Origin: Aphrocallistes beatrix
Taxonomy: Eukaryota; Porifera; Hexactinellida; Sceptrulophora; Aphrocallistidae
DNA length: 64,000 bases
NCBI GenBank assembly: GCA_963281255.1
Contig: OY725498.1
Location: 3,658,001 to 3,722,000, forward strand
Direction of reading: 5' to 3'
A model generated the notes under the pieces. That model searched no databases. It had not been told where the DNA came from and saw only the letters and a list, made by a program, of their open reading frames with translations. Made by a program: the position numbers and the translations under genes. Each line of letters begins with the position of its first letter. The first letter of the stretch is position 1. Shown here piece after piece: positions 41,854 to 54,437 of this stretch.

Positions 41854-43355
41854 AATTTTAATAATATCCCATTTATTGTACTATAAAGATATTTTGCAAC
41901 CTCTTCTCTTTGAAAACTCCCTAGCCCAGTTAATCCAATTTGATATGAGACTGGTGATTCGATATTAATGATTTATTGCTTAAAACACAAATACACACTG
42001 AATCACAATATAATATTCAAAGTATACAATAAACATACGATATGAAGATTTTTTATTCGCTCTATCACTCTCTCGGAACTCGATTAACATCCATACCACA
42101 GCAGGGACCACAAGACATGTAACCTATATGCTAGAACTAGATAAATAAAATGAGATATATTGGAGATACATACAAATACAAAAATTGAGATCCACGATTA
42201 TGAGAATTACTTTATTTTAAGTTTTTCAATGCCTTTAGCTAAGACTAGGGAATACATACACACACACACATACATAAGGACGGACAGACGGACGAGATAC
42301 TCCGTCCATGCCATAAGGGCATCTCCCTATAGGAGCTGCACTAAAAAGGGACAGTATTTTTCCCACTATATTTAAGATTTAGAATCAGTTGCGCATGCAA
42401 AGAAGGAGAAAGCTGCTTGTAAAGTTGAAATGATACAGTCCAGTGGGCAAAAGAAAACCTAAAAGAAGCACATAATCAACTTAGTGGCAGGAATGCAAAG
42501 CGTTTGGAAGATAAATCAATCGCCATAGTGGCTAACAGCATAAGTACAGGTGAATCTGGAACTCTCCCAAGCTATTTGATACAGGATTGAGCATGAAACA
42601 GATTGTTAGTGCACCAGCGAAGATGTGTGTTGTGGTGTGCGATATATTTACGTCCTGAAAACATGATCAGAGGAATACTCACAAACCACAAATATGTCAA
42701 GCATGGCGATATGGCCAATGAAATTACCATATGCGACTTCCTATTCAGCAATAATACATTTCTCACTGAAATAAATATTAATTGTAGAGATAAGCAAATA
42801 GATCCAAGTTCCAGGACCCGAGAATGAGCGCCAACAGTAAGGAGTCTATGCTTATAGTAAACATTCTTGGGGGGCGGGCGGGGGATCCATACCACCCCCA
42901 ACACATTTTTTCAGGCCAACCATAGGCGCCAACCTAAGGGCTAACCCACCATGATTCGAAGATGGCCCTAAACTCACAAATTTGGGGGGTTTTGGAGTGT
43001 CAAAATCTTCACATGGAGCAACAAGGGATCTTTTGCAAAATTTCTAACCTCCATTCTTTTCTTGGGGGAAGTGTTCAAGAATGGATATTCAAAGACTATG
43101 AAGTTCCAAAGATTTCCATTTTCGGATGATATCGAGTCATAGCGGCGAAAAATCAAGACATCTACAAGTAGACAGTACAAGCTTGTACATATGTTACGGC
43201 TGTGGTGCAAAATCCCATGATTACATTATCATGCGCCTAAATGCCATGATATCACGTGACTACTTTAATTCTCCACCTCAAAAGCCTCCTTGACACCTGG
43301 TTTCGAGCTCCATTCCTCCTTTCAAATGCAACTTTGGCCATCTTCCTGCGAGGAA
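41854..43355. other. Intergenic, dispersed repeats
   Basis: No gene recognised. About 42250-42345 has a GGACGGACAGACGGACGAG block followed by GGGCATCTCCCTATAGGAGC. Relatives lie near 49255-49330 (inverted) and 54950-55030. About 42640-42760 shares a block with 47480-47560. Open frames here look like chance. Confidence 0.45.
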
Positions 43356-43620
43356 TTTCCGGCAAACGCTCTCGAAGCTAAACATATCATCCGCGTACTG
43401 GACAATCCCCATCCGACCTTGCGATATAGAGAAGACAGCATTCCATACTCCCCACGGACTGTTTAAAATGTTAGCTATGCCATTCGGATCCTGCAACAGC
43501 TAGGCCACCTTCTAAAGATCGAAGGATCAAGCTTAGACGAATCAATAATATTGCAAAGAGTTTCTTAGACGATTTACTGATCTATTCTCAAACATTCAAC
43601 GAATATAAAGGCACTGACAC
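43356..43620 (+). pseudogene. Reverse-transcriptase fragment of a Gypsy-type LTR retrotransposon
   Basis: A short piece of the polymerase fingers/palm with SSAYWTIPIRP, EKTAFHTPHGLF and MPFGSC. After a stop and an indel comes a weak match to the motif around the catalytic aspartates. No LTRs, gag, protease or integrase are seen nearby. Heavily decayed. Confidence 0.7.
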
Positions 43621-43904
43621 TACAACTAAAAAAAACCTGCAGATGCATCTATAAACTACAGGAATTAACGAACTTCTATGAGAACTGCGAATCATACATC
43701 CCAGAGTAAACCAAATTCCAGCCTCATAAGTTTAAGCCCAGAACTTTATACCACTATTTTCTACTATTTCCAACATATTATTCCGGATTCAGAAGAACAA
43801 TCTCAAACACACAGCTAAACCCACACATACCTTATACCACACACCACTATCACATATGTCACAGCACCAATAAAGCATAGCAGCACATCAAAGCAATTGC
43901 AAAC

Positions 43905-44165
43905 TTGCAAATTACAGAGCTATGTATTAAAGTACTGCAGTATTACAGCCTTCAGCATTACAATATTACAATACTGCAGGATTACAGCATTACAGTACTG
44001 CAGAACGACAGCACTCCTGCATTACAATATTACAGTATTTACAGTAGTACTGCAGCATTACAGTACGTACTGCAAAATTACAGCATTACAGCATTACAGC
44101 ATTACAGTACTGCAGCAATATTATAGCACTTCAGCATTACAGTACTGCAACATTACAGTACAGCA
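43905..44165. repeat. (ATTACAG)n / CTGCAGTATTACAG tract
   Basis: Degenerate tandem repeat on ATTACAG and TACTGCAG. The open frames across it are repeat artefacts. Confidence 0.92.
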
Positions 44166-44585
44166 GTGGGGAAGCGGAATAAGGTCGAATTTTCAAAACT
44201 GGAATAAAGCCAAATTTTAAAACCAGGAATAAGGCCGAATTGTTTAAACTGGAATAAGGCCGAATTATTTAAACTGGAATAAGGTCAAATTATTATTTTG
44301 GATCTAGAGGAAAATGGTTTTTAATTTGTGAACTAATGAATGGAGGGTCGATTGGGAGCATTTTTTGGTTTGTTGGGAAACAGGGGAGATTTTAAATTTT
44401 GCTGACGTGGAATATTTTAAAATTTACCTGATGAGGTGTTTTTAAGCAAATGTATATTTAACTTTTTGTCACTTACGTATTTGTATCAGTATTACGTACA
44501 TATCACTCGACTCTTTCCAGTTGTGAAATTTCGGCATTATTCCAGTTTTGAATTCGGCCTTATTCCAGTTTGAAAATTCGGTTAT
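44166..44585. mobile_element. Probable MITE with repeated AACTGGAATAAGGCCGAA ends
   Basis: The motif AACTGGAATAAGGCCGAA occurs four to five times on the left and two to three times inverted on the right (44515-44580). Exact ends and target duplication were not fixed. Confidence 0.5.
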
Positions 44586-44599
44586 TAATGCATTTAATT

Positions 44600-44860
44600 T
44601 TGGTTTAAAATCAAATCAATCTTTGATTTTTGCTATAAATTTTCAATCAAAACAATCTGTAAATCAATTGGAATGAAAAAATCATATTGAAATCGGGAAA
44701 AATCACATGTATTTTCAAGTCATTTCGAAATCACTATAAAATGAAAATTATATTTGAAAATCATTCTAAATCATTACAATAATTCAAAATGATTTACATA
44801 AATGATTTTGATTGAAATCAATCCCTCCAATTTGAAATCAATTTGAAATCATTATTCCCA
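44600..44860. repeat. AT-rich low-complexity stretch
   Basis: Repeated AAATCATTTTGA-like words; no coding. Confidence 0.6.
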
Positions 44861-45200
44861 GTGAAGTCATACGCAAAGGAACGCATGAAATTTCTTCGTT
44901 CTACCGATATTGAAATGGAAATGACAATATTCAAACAGAGGCGCGAAACCTGGAAGATATTTTGGAATTATATCCTATTATATGTTGGCAAAGAAACTCT
45001 GATAAATTACCTCTCATGTCGAAACTTGCGAAAGTTTACTTGTCACCAGCATCAATTGCTGATGTAGAAGTTTATTTAGTGTCGCTGGGCGCGTTTTCCG
45101 CCCACATCGCTCTAGACTCTGTCCTAAAACGATATAACTTCTTGTTACTCTAAGATCGTCTACTTGCCAAGAAAAGAGATCGCTTTCATCTACCGTATGT
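44861..45200 (+). pseudogene. hAT transposase C-terminal fragment
   Basis: Contains ICWQRNSDKLPLMSKLAKVY followed by LSPASIADVE: the hAT dimerisation region, in which W-x-N-x(3)-P-x-LS-x-LA-x-x-YL is followed by a serine-rich ER-LFS motif (degraded here). Upstream parts of the protein were not recognised. Confidence 0.55.
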
Positions 45201-45761
45201 AGTGATCTAGTTTTCATACTACGATTATCATCTAATTTATTAATCATTTCATGTGAGTATTGCTGCTGTTACAGGATACATTATTTGCTAATACTTGTAG
45301 TATTACATATATGTATGTATTCATATGTACACGTACTCTTGAAATAAATTATCGACTTATACTAACATTATAACTTTGTCTTTGTATTTTTGGAAGGTTG
45401 AAGTTTAATATTAATAATGAAAATTTCACATAATTGTGAAATTTACCTTCTGAAATTGATTTTATTTTGATTTTAAATTGTTGATTTTCGTTTGATTTTA
45501 GTATAGTAGGAAGTTTAAATGAGGCGAATCAAAGCACTTCAAAAATCCAAAGGAAATCCAACAAAATATGGAAGATATATCATTAGAGAAATTGGAAATA
45601 AAATACCTATCTACCTACCCTGTTACTAATTTATCCACCCCTCGTCATCATGGATCTCCCGCATGCAAAACCACTAACTTTATCACCATATCTACTAGAT
45701 TCACGAATCCACATGTCATGCATCGATTTAGTTACAAACTTGAGCATAGCTACTTCTCTAA
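45201..45761. other. Intergenic
   Basis: AT-rich, with no gene recognised. Confidence 0.4.
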
Positions 45762-46600
45762 ATGGCTCGTCTAATTAACTGCAACTCATTTGAAGAATTA
45801 TACCAACTATTCGTTGCATTATGCATTTCATGTTCTGCTAGGAAAATATTTCCTGAGTTAATAAATGCTATTTGCTATGAAGAATATAATTTAGACGTAG
45901 ATATGGATTACTTACCAGAATTAGACGAAGGACTTCCCAATGAATTGGGAGATAGTATAACTTACGTGAATATAAATCTCGATATGGAATACATTTCAGA
46001 AATAAACTTGCGAACAGTCAGGTACTTATCGAAAATCTTGAAAATATATATGTAGTTTGCATTTTGATGAAAATGCACTTTTATTTGGTCCGAAATTACC
46101 CAAATTTCTTGCTATTCATTATATGCCCAGTTGTGGAAAATTGGATGAAAATAGTAAAAAAGAACATATCGAAAGTTCATACCAGCAGATTTTATAGAAA
46201 AAAATATCAAAAAGATACCCCAGTTTGCCTCCACCTTTATCATGCAGTCGTTATCCAGACAACCCACAAATGCGCCGCGATACCGAGTGAGTATAGTCTG
46301 GCACAGCATTGCTCAAATAAGTCCCACTGTGTAGACGATACTTGGTATTGCGGCGCATTTGTGGGTTGTCTGGATGGCGACTGCATAATAAAGGTGGAGG
46401 GAAATTGGGCTTGGGATCTTTTTTATTAGAAATGCCATGGCTGACTAGAGGAAATGCTCGTGGATTCTCTCTAAAACCCTGGCTAACTTCAAAGATACTA
46501 CAAGTGAAGCAGTCGGCATAGTTTTCACTTGGAACGGTGGGTTGACCGTCTTAGGCTAATGATTTTATAAACTATGTTTCAAAAAACAGGGAAGAAGTTT
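45762..46600 (+). pseudogene. Relic of the large protease-transposon family
   Basis: LINCNSFEELYQLFVALCIS (45768 onward) parallels the end of the transposase frame at 28.6 kb. VVENWMKIVKKNISK at 46130 parallels IVENWMRIVKIDIL at 29.0 kb. Then MPWLTRGNARG and EAVGIVFTWNGGLTVLG (46430-46560) parallel the first exon of the TTAA element at 36 kb. Several stops break it, and a palindromic MITE (46224-46404) interrupts it. Confidence 0.65.
46224..46404. mobile_element. Palindromic MITE
   Basis: 61-bp arms begin TTTGCCTCCACCTTTATCAT and end in the inverse; the loop is about 60 bases. A related half-copy lies at about 47100-47245. Confidence 0.85.
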
Positions 46601-46604
46601 GGAA

Positions 46605-47750
46605 ATCTGTTGGATTAACTATATCCCATCAGTATTCACTTTCCAAGTCCCTTATTGATCAAGAAATGGCCTATATAGACTCAACCCCTTTATCTAATCT
46701 TATATATTAAAACGCAATGGTTTTGTTTTTTTGTTTGTTTGTTTGTGCGAATTGATTGAGGAACTGGGAGGCTAGAAACGTGAAATTTTGGCACACAGGC
46801 AAGTAATAATGAAACTAGAAGGGAGTTCGAATATCAAAGCGAAATCTTTACACCTCGCCGAGATAGGTGACAAAATGTGCTGACCAATCAAATTCGATTA
46901 TTTTATAATGCAAATACAGTGGGATCAAATAGTAGTGACTTATGAATACAATCAAAAGGACTATTTGTGATTGAAATTCATTGGTTCATGTGAGAACCAA
47001 TCAATTATCAGACTTTTATAATGCGATTCACACGATTCTATTTCATATAGGCCAACTTCTGAAGTGAGTGCTTCCCTATATGTTTTAATATTTTCCCACA
47101 ATGCACCGGAATACCAAGTGAGTTTAGTCTAGCACAGTTGGACCTATTTGAGCAACAACTGATCCAGACTATACTCACTAAGTATTCCGGCGTATTTGGG
47201 GATGTCTGGATGGCGATTGCATGATAAAGGTGGAGGCAAACGGGGTATTTTTATGATATTTTTTGTACATAATGGAATCATTGATGAGTCACTATCTCCT
47301 GATCATGGAAATTGTTACCTACTTTAAAAGGAATCTCAATGTGTTGCGAAGTGTCAGCTCAAAAATCGTATTGTAACTTATACACCTTTTGTCAAAGTTT
47401 CATTAATCTCACAGTTATGGTATTCTCAAAAACCCGTTATGGAGTAAAAATATATAGAATGATGTGAAAACCGCAAAAACTAACAATATTTTAAGTATGC
47501 CAATGTGACCAATGAAATCCCCATACACGACTTCCTATTCAACATTAATATATTTAATACCAATATAATCGATGGTTTTCGAGATATCAATAAGAACAAA
47601 CTGGCCTAACTTGGTGTATAGTCAAGATGAGTGGATTGTCCAGGTAGTTTAGAAGTCCTGACTAACTTACCCTAAATTCTAAACCAAGTCTTGACTTGTT
47701 TTAGTTGTTTTCCTAACTTTTCAAGACTCAGAACTTAAACTAAGTCTTGT
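46605..47750. repeat. Dispersed repeats
   Basis: 46690-47010 is the inverted match of 15680-16000, with the TCTTATATATTAAAA edge. 47095-47245 is a diverged copy of the 46224 MITE. 47480-47560 matches 42640-42760. No gene recognised. Confidence 0.55.
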
Positions 47751-47752
47751 TG

Positions 47753-48030
47753 CATGATATATTTCTACTACCTTTAGTTTAGTCAAACAACCACCACCAA
47801 ATTGTGGGGATCGTCACAATTTAATGGCATGCGACACAATTAAATGACACGCAACATAATTTAGTGTCAGGCGACTCAATTTAGCTTCTGGCGACATAAT
47901 TTTGTACATGGTTTACTATATTAAATTGAGTCTCGTGCCACTAAGTAATGTAGCGTGCCATTAAATTCTGACGCTCGACACAATTTGGTGGTGATTATTT
48001 GACTAAACTAATAGTAGAAAGAATATCATG
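47753..48030. mobile_element. MITE with ends in TAGTTTAGTC
   Basis: Inverted ends: CATGATAT...TAGTTTAGTC then CACCACCAAATTGTG, and the inverse at 47985-48030. The interior repeats CACAATTTAATGGCATGCG-like words with alternating orientation. Target duplication not fixed. Confidence 0.65.
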
Positions 48031-49609
48031 GTAATTGTCCTGGTCACCTATTAAAGTATACGAATTATTAATAGAATTACAACAGAACTAAAAGATTTAA
48101 AATAATTTTGGTCCATAGGGGTGGCAATTTCAAAATTCTAGCGTGTTCGGCGTAATTTAACCTTATAATGCTTAGTTTGAACTTAAATTTAGTTTAAAGT
48201 TCAAGCGTACTTGACCATATTAATAATTAATATGGAATCTGCGCTATATAAATGTATATTATTATCAATCAACTTCAATTAATAGAAAATATCCTCAGGA
48301 TTCCTAATGTATTCATGTGTACACCAACCACTACATTGTACTCATTGTGATTTAAACTTTGATAAGCCTGAGGGAAAAGAAAGCATTTCCTAAAATGCAA
48401 TTGAACAATGCAAACGTTACTGCATTCTTTCCATTTCACACAAAAAATCTATCGACAAATTACTCATATAGCAGCAATGTCCAATTCGGCTACTAATAAG
48501 AAGAAGCCAAAAGCGATTAACTGCAAATTTCCATCCTGCAAGAAGCAATAATGCAAACAGGGCATTACTGTTTGGAACAGGAGGTTGATTAAGGGATGTG
48601 CTAGTAATTACAAGGTGTATTTTGTATGCTAATCAGATTTATTTGAGTATGGTTGAATATAAAAACAAAAAGATTTATTCATCCTAAAAGACCCTTCAAC
48701 CAATAAAATGTAACTTTGTTCCTACTACATAATCAGAGCTTTGATATTAGTTATACCAATAATCGTGACGGTTAGTAATTGAGCGAATTTCTATCACTTT
48801 TTTCGTACGTATGAAATTCCCGGCAATTATTCGAGCTCCATTATTCGGATCGACGTATAGTGTCTAGGCAGTAATACTGTATCTACTAAATAATCATATA
48901 CGTACCGACACTACTAGTTATTATAATTACAGTTCAGGTTTTCCTTGAATAATCACAGGTGATTATTTTTTCATACGCATGAAGAATAATTATTCAAAGA
49001 GATATGGATGTACGTATATATACATATTTTCACATTTTTAAAACAAATGTGTACTTATATTTAAAGTCAACATCGAGATCTCTACGGCTAATATAAGATA
49101 CTTTCTAAGTAGAATCATGACCTTTGCGCTTAGATAGTCATAATGCGAATATTTAATAATAAATTATTAACATATATATCCATATATGTATGTATAATTT
49201 TAATTCTCGTTGGTATTTTAATGGAATTGCTCTATCGGTCTGTCAATCGACATTTTTAATGCAGCTCCCGTAGGAAGATGCCCTTATGGTATGGACAGCT
49301 TGCTACGTCCGTCCGTATTATGTCTGTCCGTACGCGCGCTACTGCGAAATCTAACAGTCCGATTTAGCCAAAGTTCGCATGTACGTAGGATCTCTTTATG
49401 GTGTAGGTGTGCACTGTCAATATTTTTTTACTAAAATCTCATCACCAGTTATTATAAGCATATATTCGTATTTTAACCTCCACTGCAAAGCTTTGCTTAT
49501 AGATAAGTAAGTAAGATCTCCATGACTATTTTAGGGTAATTCAGTATGTAGAATGCAATTTTCGCACTTTGAAAGTAATAATGTGTATATTTTATGAGAT
49601 ATTAATTAA
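48031..49609. other. Intergenic, repeats
   Basis: No gene. A block at 49220-49330 (CTATCGGTCTGTCAATCGAC, GCAGCTCCCGTAGGAAGATG, GTCCGTCCGT) is an inverted relative of 42250-42345 and shares words with 10740-10800 and 51600-51650. The rest is AT-rich without recognisable content. Confidence 0.45.
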
Positions 49610-49615
49610 CATATG

Positions 49616-51422
49616 CATAGCCTACTGTATATAAGGCCTCACAGTAACTTGCGGATTTGGGACGAGAGATGCGGTAGAAGATGGTTGAACTAATACATGA
49701 GTTGCCTTAAATCGTTAACCAAGCACAATAGAGCTTAGGAATGTATTACAAGCATATATAAATATGGTGTCAAAGTACCAATATCTATTGTTAAAATTAA
49801 TATTAGTCACAATATGATTGCGCAATAGGTTATATTTCTGACAAATTTAGTGATTTTCAGAGGCCGTTTAAGGGCACTTCTAAGTGTTTTTATTATAAGA
49901 TTATTCGCTTAGAACTGAGATGTGAATGGGTTAATACAGAAAATTTGGATTTTTTTCATGGAGTGTTGCTACATTCCAGTGTTGCTATGGAAACGTGTTT
50001 TGGTCAGTTGGGGTCATATCTTGAAAACCACAAGAGCTAAACATTCAAATATAATAGATAGCAAATAGACTGTTTCCTATTAAATGATAATATAATTTAT
50101 TCGTCTAAATTCAATGGTCTACGAGTTATTATACAATTTATCATATTGCCACATTTGGTAATTTGTCGAATATCTCGTAAACCATTGAATTTAGATGTAG
50201 TAATTATATTATTGCCTAATAGGAAGTAGTCTATATGAATGTCTAGCTCTTGCAGTTTTCAAGATATGACCACAACTGACCAAAACACGTTTCTATAGCA
50301 ACACTGGAAAGTAGCAAAATTCCAAATTTTCTGTATTAACCCATTCACATCTCAGTTCTAAGCGAAAAATCTTATACTTAGGGCATTCAAAAAGTTCTCA
50401 TCTCATATCTGTATCTCAAATGATAGTGAAAATAGGATATTTCCGATTTGTCCATTGTATTCCTTAGGGGATCAGCTTCCAATTTATATATTGGTTTATT
50501 TTAAAAGGACAATTATTGTGGTTCCTACATTAGATTTTTTGTGCATCGGTTTAGGGTAGTGTCGAAAAGTTGGAATCTCCCCATTGAAAATGGCTTAAAA
50601 CTAAATTTGGAGAATAAAAGTTGTGAAAATCGTAGAATAAGGTCATTAAAAGGTTAAATAATTAAGAACCAATGTGAAAAAGTAAACGGGAGGTGTTCAA
50701 TAGTATTGCTCGTGTTGAAAAAATATCATGCTACTTTTAGTGGATTTTTTGTCAATTTTCGCCACTCAAAAAGTGGGACAAAAATGGTAGTAAACCACTT
50801 CAAAACATAGTATTCCCTCAGCCTCAAACTATAATACTTCAGAAAATTCAATCTATATGTTAGTTGATGCGTAGAATTCGATGGAGGGATCAGTTTTAAT
50901 CTAAATTTGCTCAGAACTGAAATATATCAAAGGGAACCCGAAAAATCACGTTCAAAGGGACTACCTTAAACCGATGTACAAAAATATAATGTAGGAACCA
51001 CAACAATTGTCCTTGTAAAATAAACCAATATACAAATTGGAAGCTGATCCCCTAAGGAATACAATAGACAAATAGAAAATATCCTATTTTCACTATCATT
51101 TGAGATACAGATTTGGGATGAGAACTTTTTGAATGCCCTAAGTAATAAAAACACTTAGAAGTGCCCTTAAATGGCCTCTGAAAATCACTAAATTTGTCAG
51201 AAATATAACCTATTGCGCAATCATATTGTGACTAATATTAATTTTAACAATAGATATTGGTACTTTGACACCATATTTATATATGCTTGTAATACATTCC
51301 TAAGCTCTATTGTGCTTGGTTAATGATTTAAGGCAGCTCATGTATTAGTTCAACCATCTTCTACCGCATCTCTCGTCCCAAATCCGCAAGTTACTGTGAG
51401 GCCTTATATGCAGTAGGCTATG
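49616..51422. mobile_element. Long-armed foldback element, copy 3
   Basis: Arms start CATAGCCTACTGTATATAAG and end in the inverse. CATATG flanks both sides (49610-49615, 51423-51428). The fold centre is near 50150. The right arm carries a mariner-derived insert. Confidence 0.88.
50377..51142. mobile_element. Mariner-derived foldback insert
   Basis: The ends CTTAGGGCATTCAAAAAG and CTTTTTGAATGCCCTAAG match the mariner at 13401-14729 almost exactly. TA is duplicated (50375-50376, 51143-51144). Inverted arms of about 170 bp enclose a non-coding centre of about 400 bp. It is non-autonomous and could have been moved by the 13401-type transposase. Confidence 0.92.
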
Positions 51423-51428
51423 CATATG

Positions 51429-52325
51429 TATATACACATATTTTCAAACCTTTAAAAAAACTACATAGATGACTAATATAAGGTATTTCAATGTGTTGGA
51501 TCCGATTTTCATACTTTGAACCTAAGAATGCGAATATATTATGAGTTATCATAAATTAAGTAGTCCAGATAAATCACGATATTCATATCTCACGTGCCAG
51601 TCACTTACTGGTGCTGCACTATCATTCTGTCGATCGACATTTTATTTATTGAATACATCCTAACAATTAGTTACACTACTAGAACAATCAGATTAAAGCT
51701 TTGAATTCAAAAGAAAGAGGAAATGCGGTGATAGGGAAGAGAGTAGTTCTTTGAACTCGGTGCAAGAATAAAACAAAACCATTCTCTTCTCAACCTCAAG
51801 TATTAGACAGTAATGAATGTGCAATGTACAGATGCTCTAGCAGGAACTAGAACAACAAATTACTGACAAGCCATCTTGTCACACATATAGTAAACTGGTA
51901 TGTCTTCTTATCAATGTGAGACATATGAGAATATTAAATTAACATTTTATACTCTGATACCTGTGAAAAGTCTGTAAAGTGACGAGTACACCATTATCAT
52001 GCATATATTTAAAATACCCCTTAACAATCATAAATTTAATAAACAAACTGTTAGTTCAACGTTATTAGCTGCATAATTTCGATAACTTGATTATAGTAAA
52101 CCAGTGAAGACCAGGACTGTGATAACATCAGTAATTAGAATTTGTATGAACTACGCACAATGTTACGCTGTTAGATTCTTTATAGAATTATTGGAAATTC
52201 TCGGCTATAGGCCGTGTAATCGACTAACACTAAATAGTGGCAGTCTTATGTTATAAAAGTAAAGAGTTCTGTACTAAACCGTTAATTAATAATTAATTAT
52301 AATTTATACGTATTGATCAAGAATA
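51429..52325. other. Upstream region of the RhoGEF gene
   Basis: A repeat fragment with GGTGCTGCACTATCATTCTG lies at 51610-51640. The rest is AT-rich and should hold the promoter of the next gene; no motif was singled out. Confidence 0.4.
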
Positions 52326-54437
52326 ATGAATTTTAAACATGAAAAAGTAAAAAAATTATCCTATTCAGGAATGATGACATCCTCATTATTCAATGAAAAA
52401 GATATTTTATCCCGGAAGAATACTAACACGATCCAGACTGGATGTCGGAATTTGGGACAATGCAGTGGAAGAAATTATGAACATCTTCGACGACGAAATG
52501 CGATCATAGGGAGCAGGGCAAGATACACGTCCGATTGCACAGATGTCGAGGAAATCGAAAAACGCTCAAGCAGTGGGCACAATTGGTTAAGGCCCATGTC
52601 TTCTTGTGATCTAAACGAAACAAGCTATATCAGCAATGATACATTCCTATCATCACCCAACTTAGCTGCAGGAACATACGAGATAGAGCCAGAGCTTAGG
52701 AAAGCATCTCCAGAACTCTATTATGAACAAATTTCAACCGATTTAAGTGATGACATCACGATTCATTATACACATTGGAGTGATTGGCTTCCTGAGGATG
52801 TGGTACAGTCTTTAGATAAACAGCAATTCAAACTGCAAGAGGCAATCTGGGAGTTTATCGTCACAGAGTCAACGTTTCTAGCAAATCTCAAAATCATTTT
52901 AGGTGTTTTCCTCCCACAGTTAAATCGTTTGAAATATCTTGACCTAATCGACGATATACACCCGCAAAATATTTTTGGTGGAATCAATGAAATTTATAAA
53001 TCACATATCAAATTCTGGAAACAATGTCCTCAAAGATGTATGAAAGAAGCGGGGAGGGGAAACGTACCACTTTCAGAAGAGAAAATAATAGAATATTTTC
53101 CAATTAATTTCGAGTTACATTTCGAGGAGTATCTTTCACATTGCCTCTTCGCTCCGAAATACCAAGACCAGCTACTAAATTCAGAGAATAATTTGTGTTT
53201 TAAAGAGTATTTAAGATGGTGCCAAGAACATAAATATTCAAAGCATAAAGGCTTAGGCGATTTCATATTAGAACCAATGCAGCACGTAATGAGGTACACG
53301 CTCTTAATCAATGCAATCAAATCGCACAGTTCTTCCATTGAGAGTAAGATTAAACTGGGGAAACTCGCTGAGAATGTTGAGGCATTCTTAACGCAAGTCA
53401 ATTCAAAATTACGTGAGCAAGAAGAAATGGAAATCGTGAAACAAATCAACAACAATCTAGAGATATCGTCTTTTATGGAGCCATATGGCCATGAAGAAAA
53501 ATTCCTATCGAAATACTACAAGTTTGATTTGTTAGCTCCTATGCCTGGACTTCCGTTCAGTATGGCTAGGATTCTGCTCAAGTTTAGTAAGCTAAAAATG
53601 CGCGATCTAAGCACGAGACTTTCTTCTTTGAGAACGACATTCCTCCCAGAAACGAGCTCTGGTTTTGTATCAGTTAATATCTACTTATTCACAGACACAA
53701 TCTTGATTGGTAGAGAAACGAAACGCGGCACCATTTCACTGCTAAAGCACCCTATCATATTGGAAACTGTCATTCTTGAGAAACGTTCACAAGATCAATT
53801 CTTCCTTATCTCCCAATCAGAATTTAACATGCCGATCGAGATACTATGCTTCAAGAAATCTAACCCCAAAGTAATAGACTCATGGTTGGATGCAATAAAG
53901 AGAGCTTCAGATGAGTTTATCAATGCAAAGAAAGATTTCGAAAGCGAGAATTGCTTCATGAGACATATAATGGATATCAAACGAGATAATTACTTCGCTA
54001 CAAACCATTATAGTAGTGAATGTAGCCAGGAAACTTCAAAGAGAAACTCAGAATTGAGTGAAACCCTCATTAATATACTGGATACGAACAGAGAAGAAAA
54101 TCTAGGAACACTGTTCACAACTTATGAGGACTTCGAACCAAAGGAAAGTTCTAGTGTTAAGCAAAACTACGATTGTGTAACTACTAATGGTAGAGAATGC
54201 AGTGAAGAGAGATTTCAGGAGAGAGAAAGAGAAATAAATAAAGTTTGCGTTGTAAGAAGGGAAGTACAAGAGAAATCTGAAACAAATAAAGAAATAAACA
54301 CCAAAATTACACGGACTATATTTAAAATAAAAACTGAAGAGAGAAGGATAAAGAAATGGCGACGGAAATCAAATTCATTTTCATTGTTTAGTTGCTTTGG
54401 TGGTAGATTTAAGCGCATCGAGTTTTCAACTGATTGA
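52326..54437 (+). CDS. RhoGEF of the PLEKHG5/6 type (DH-PH)
   Basis: A guanine-nucleotide exchange factor that should activate Rho GTPases at membranes or actin structures. Single exon, 703 residues. The DH domain lies at about 165-365: LDKQQFKLQEAIWEFIVTES at the start, then CFKEYLRWCQEHKYSKHKGL and LEPMQHVMRYTLLINAIKSH (the conserved helix that contacts the GTPase). The linker FDLLAPMPG is typical of PLEKHG5. The PH domain lies at about 415-530, with VSVNIYLFTDTILIG and a final DSWLDAIKRA. Serine-rich N-terminal (1-150) and charged C-terminal (530-703) tails carry no domain that I recognise. Intron-free, unlike most vertebrate relatives. Which PLEKHG member is the ortholog cannot be settled by eye. 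Confidence 0.88.
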   Translation: MNFKHEKVKKLSYSGMMTSSLFNEKDILSRKNTNTIQTGCRNLGQCSGRNYEHLRRRNAIIGSRARYTSDCTDVEEIEKRSSSGHNWLRPMSSCDLNETSYISNDTFLSSPNLAAGTYEIEPELRKASPELYYEQISTDLSDDITIHYTHWSDWLPEDVVQSLDKQQFKLQEAIWEFIVTESTFLANLKIILGVFLPQLNRLKYLDLIDDIHPQNIFGGINEIYKSHIKFWKQCPQRCMKEAGRGNVPLSEEKIIEYFPINFELHFEEYLSHCLFAPKYQDQLLNSENNLCFKEYLRWCQEHKYSKHKGLGDFILEPMQHVMRYTLLINAIKSHSSSIESKIKLGKLAENVEAFLTQVNSKLREQEEMEIVKQINNNLEISSFMEPYGHEEKFLSKYYKFDLLAPMPGLPFSMARILLKFSKLKMRDLSTRLSSLRTTFLPETSSGFVSVNIYLFTDTILIGRETKRGTISLLKHPIILETVILEKRSQDQFFLISQSEFNMPIEILCFKKSNPKVIDSWLDAIKRASDEFINAKKDFESENCFMRHIMDIKRDNYFATNHYSSECSQETSKRNSELSETLINILDTNREENLGTLFTTYEDFEPKESSSVKQNYDCVTTNGRECSEERFQEREREINKVCVVRREVQEKSETNKEINTKITRTIFKIKTEERRIKKWRRKSNSFSLFSCFGGRFKRIEFSTD

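Noticed and set aside
43897-44220. Open frames rich in Tyr, Leu and Ile across the ATTACAG tract
   Set aside because: Microsatellite artefact.
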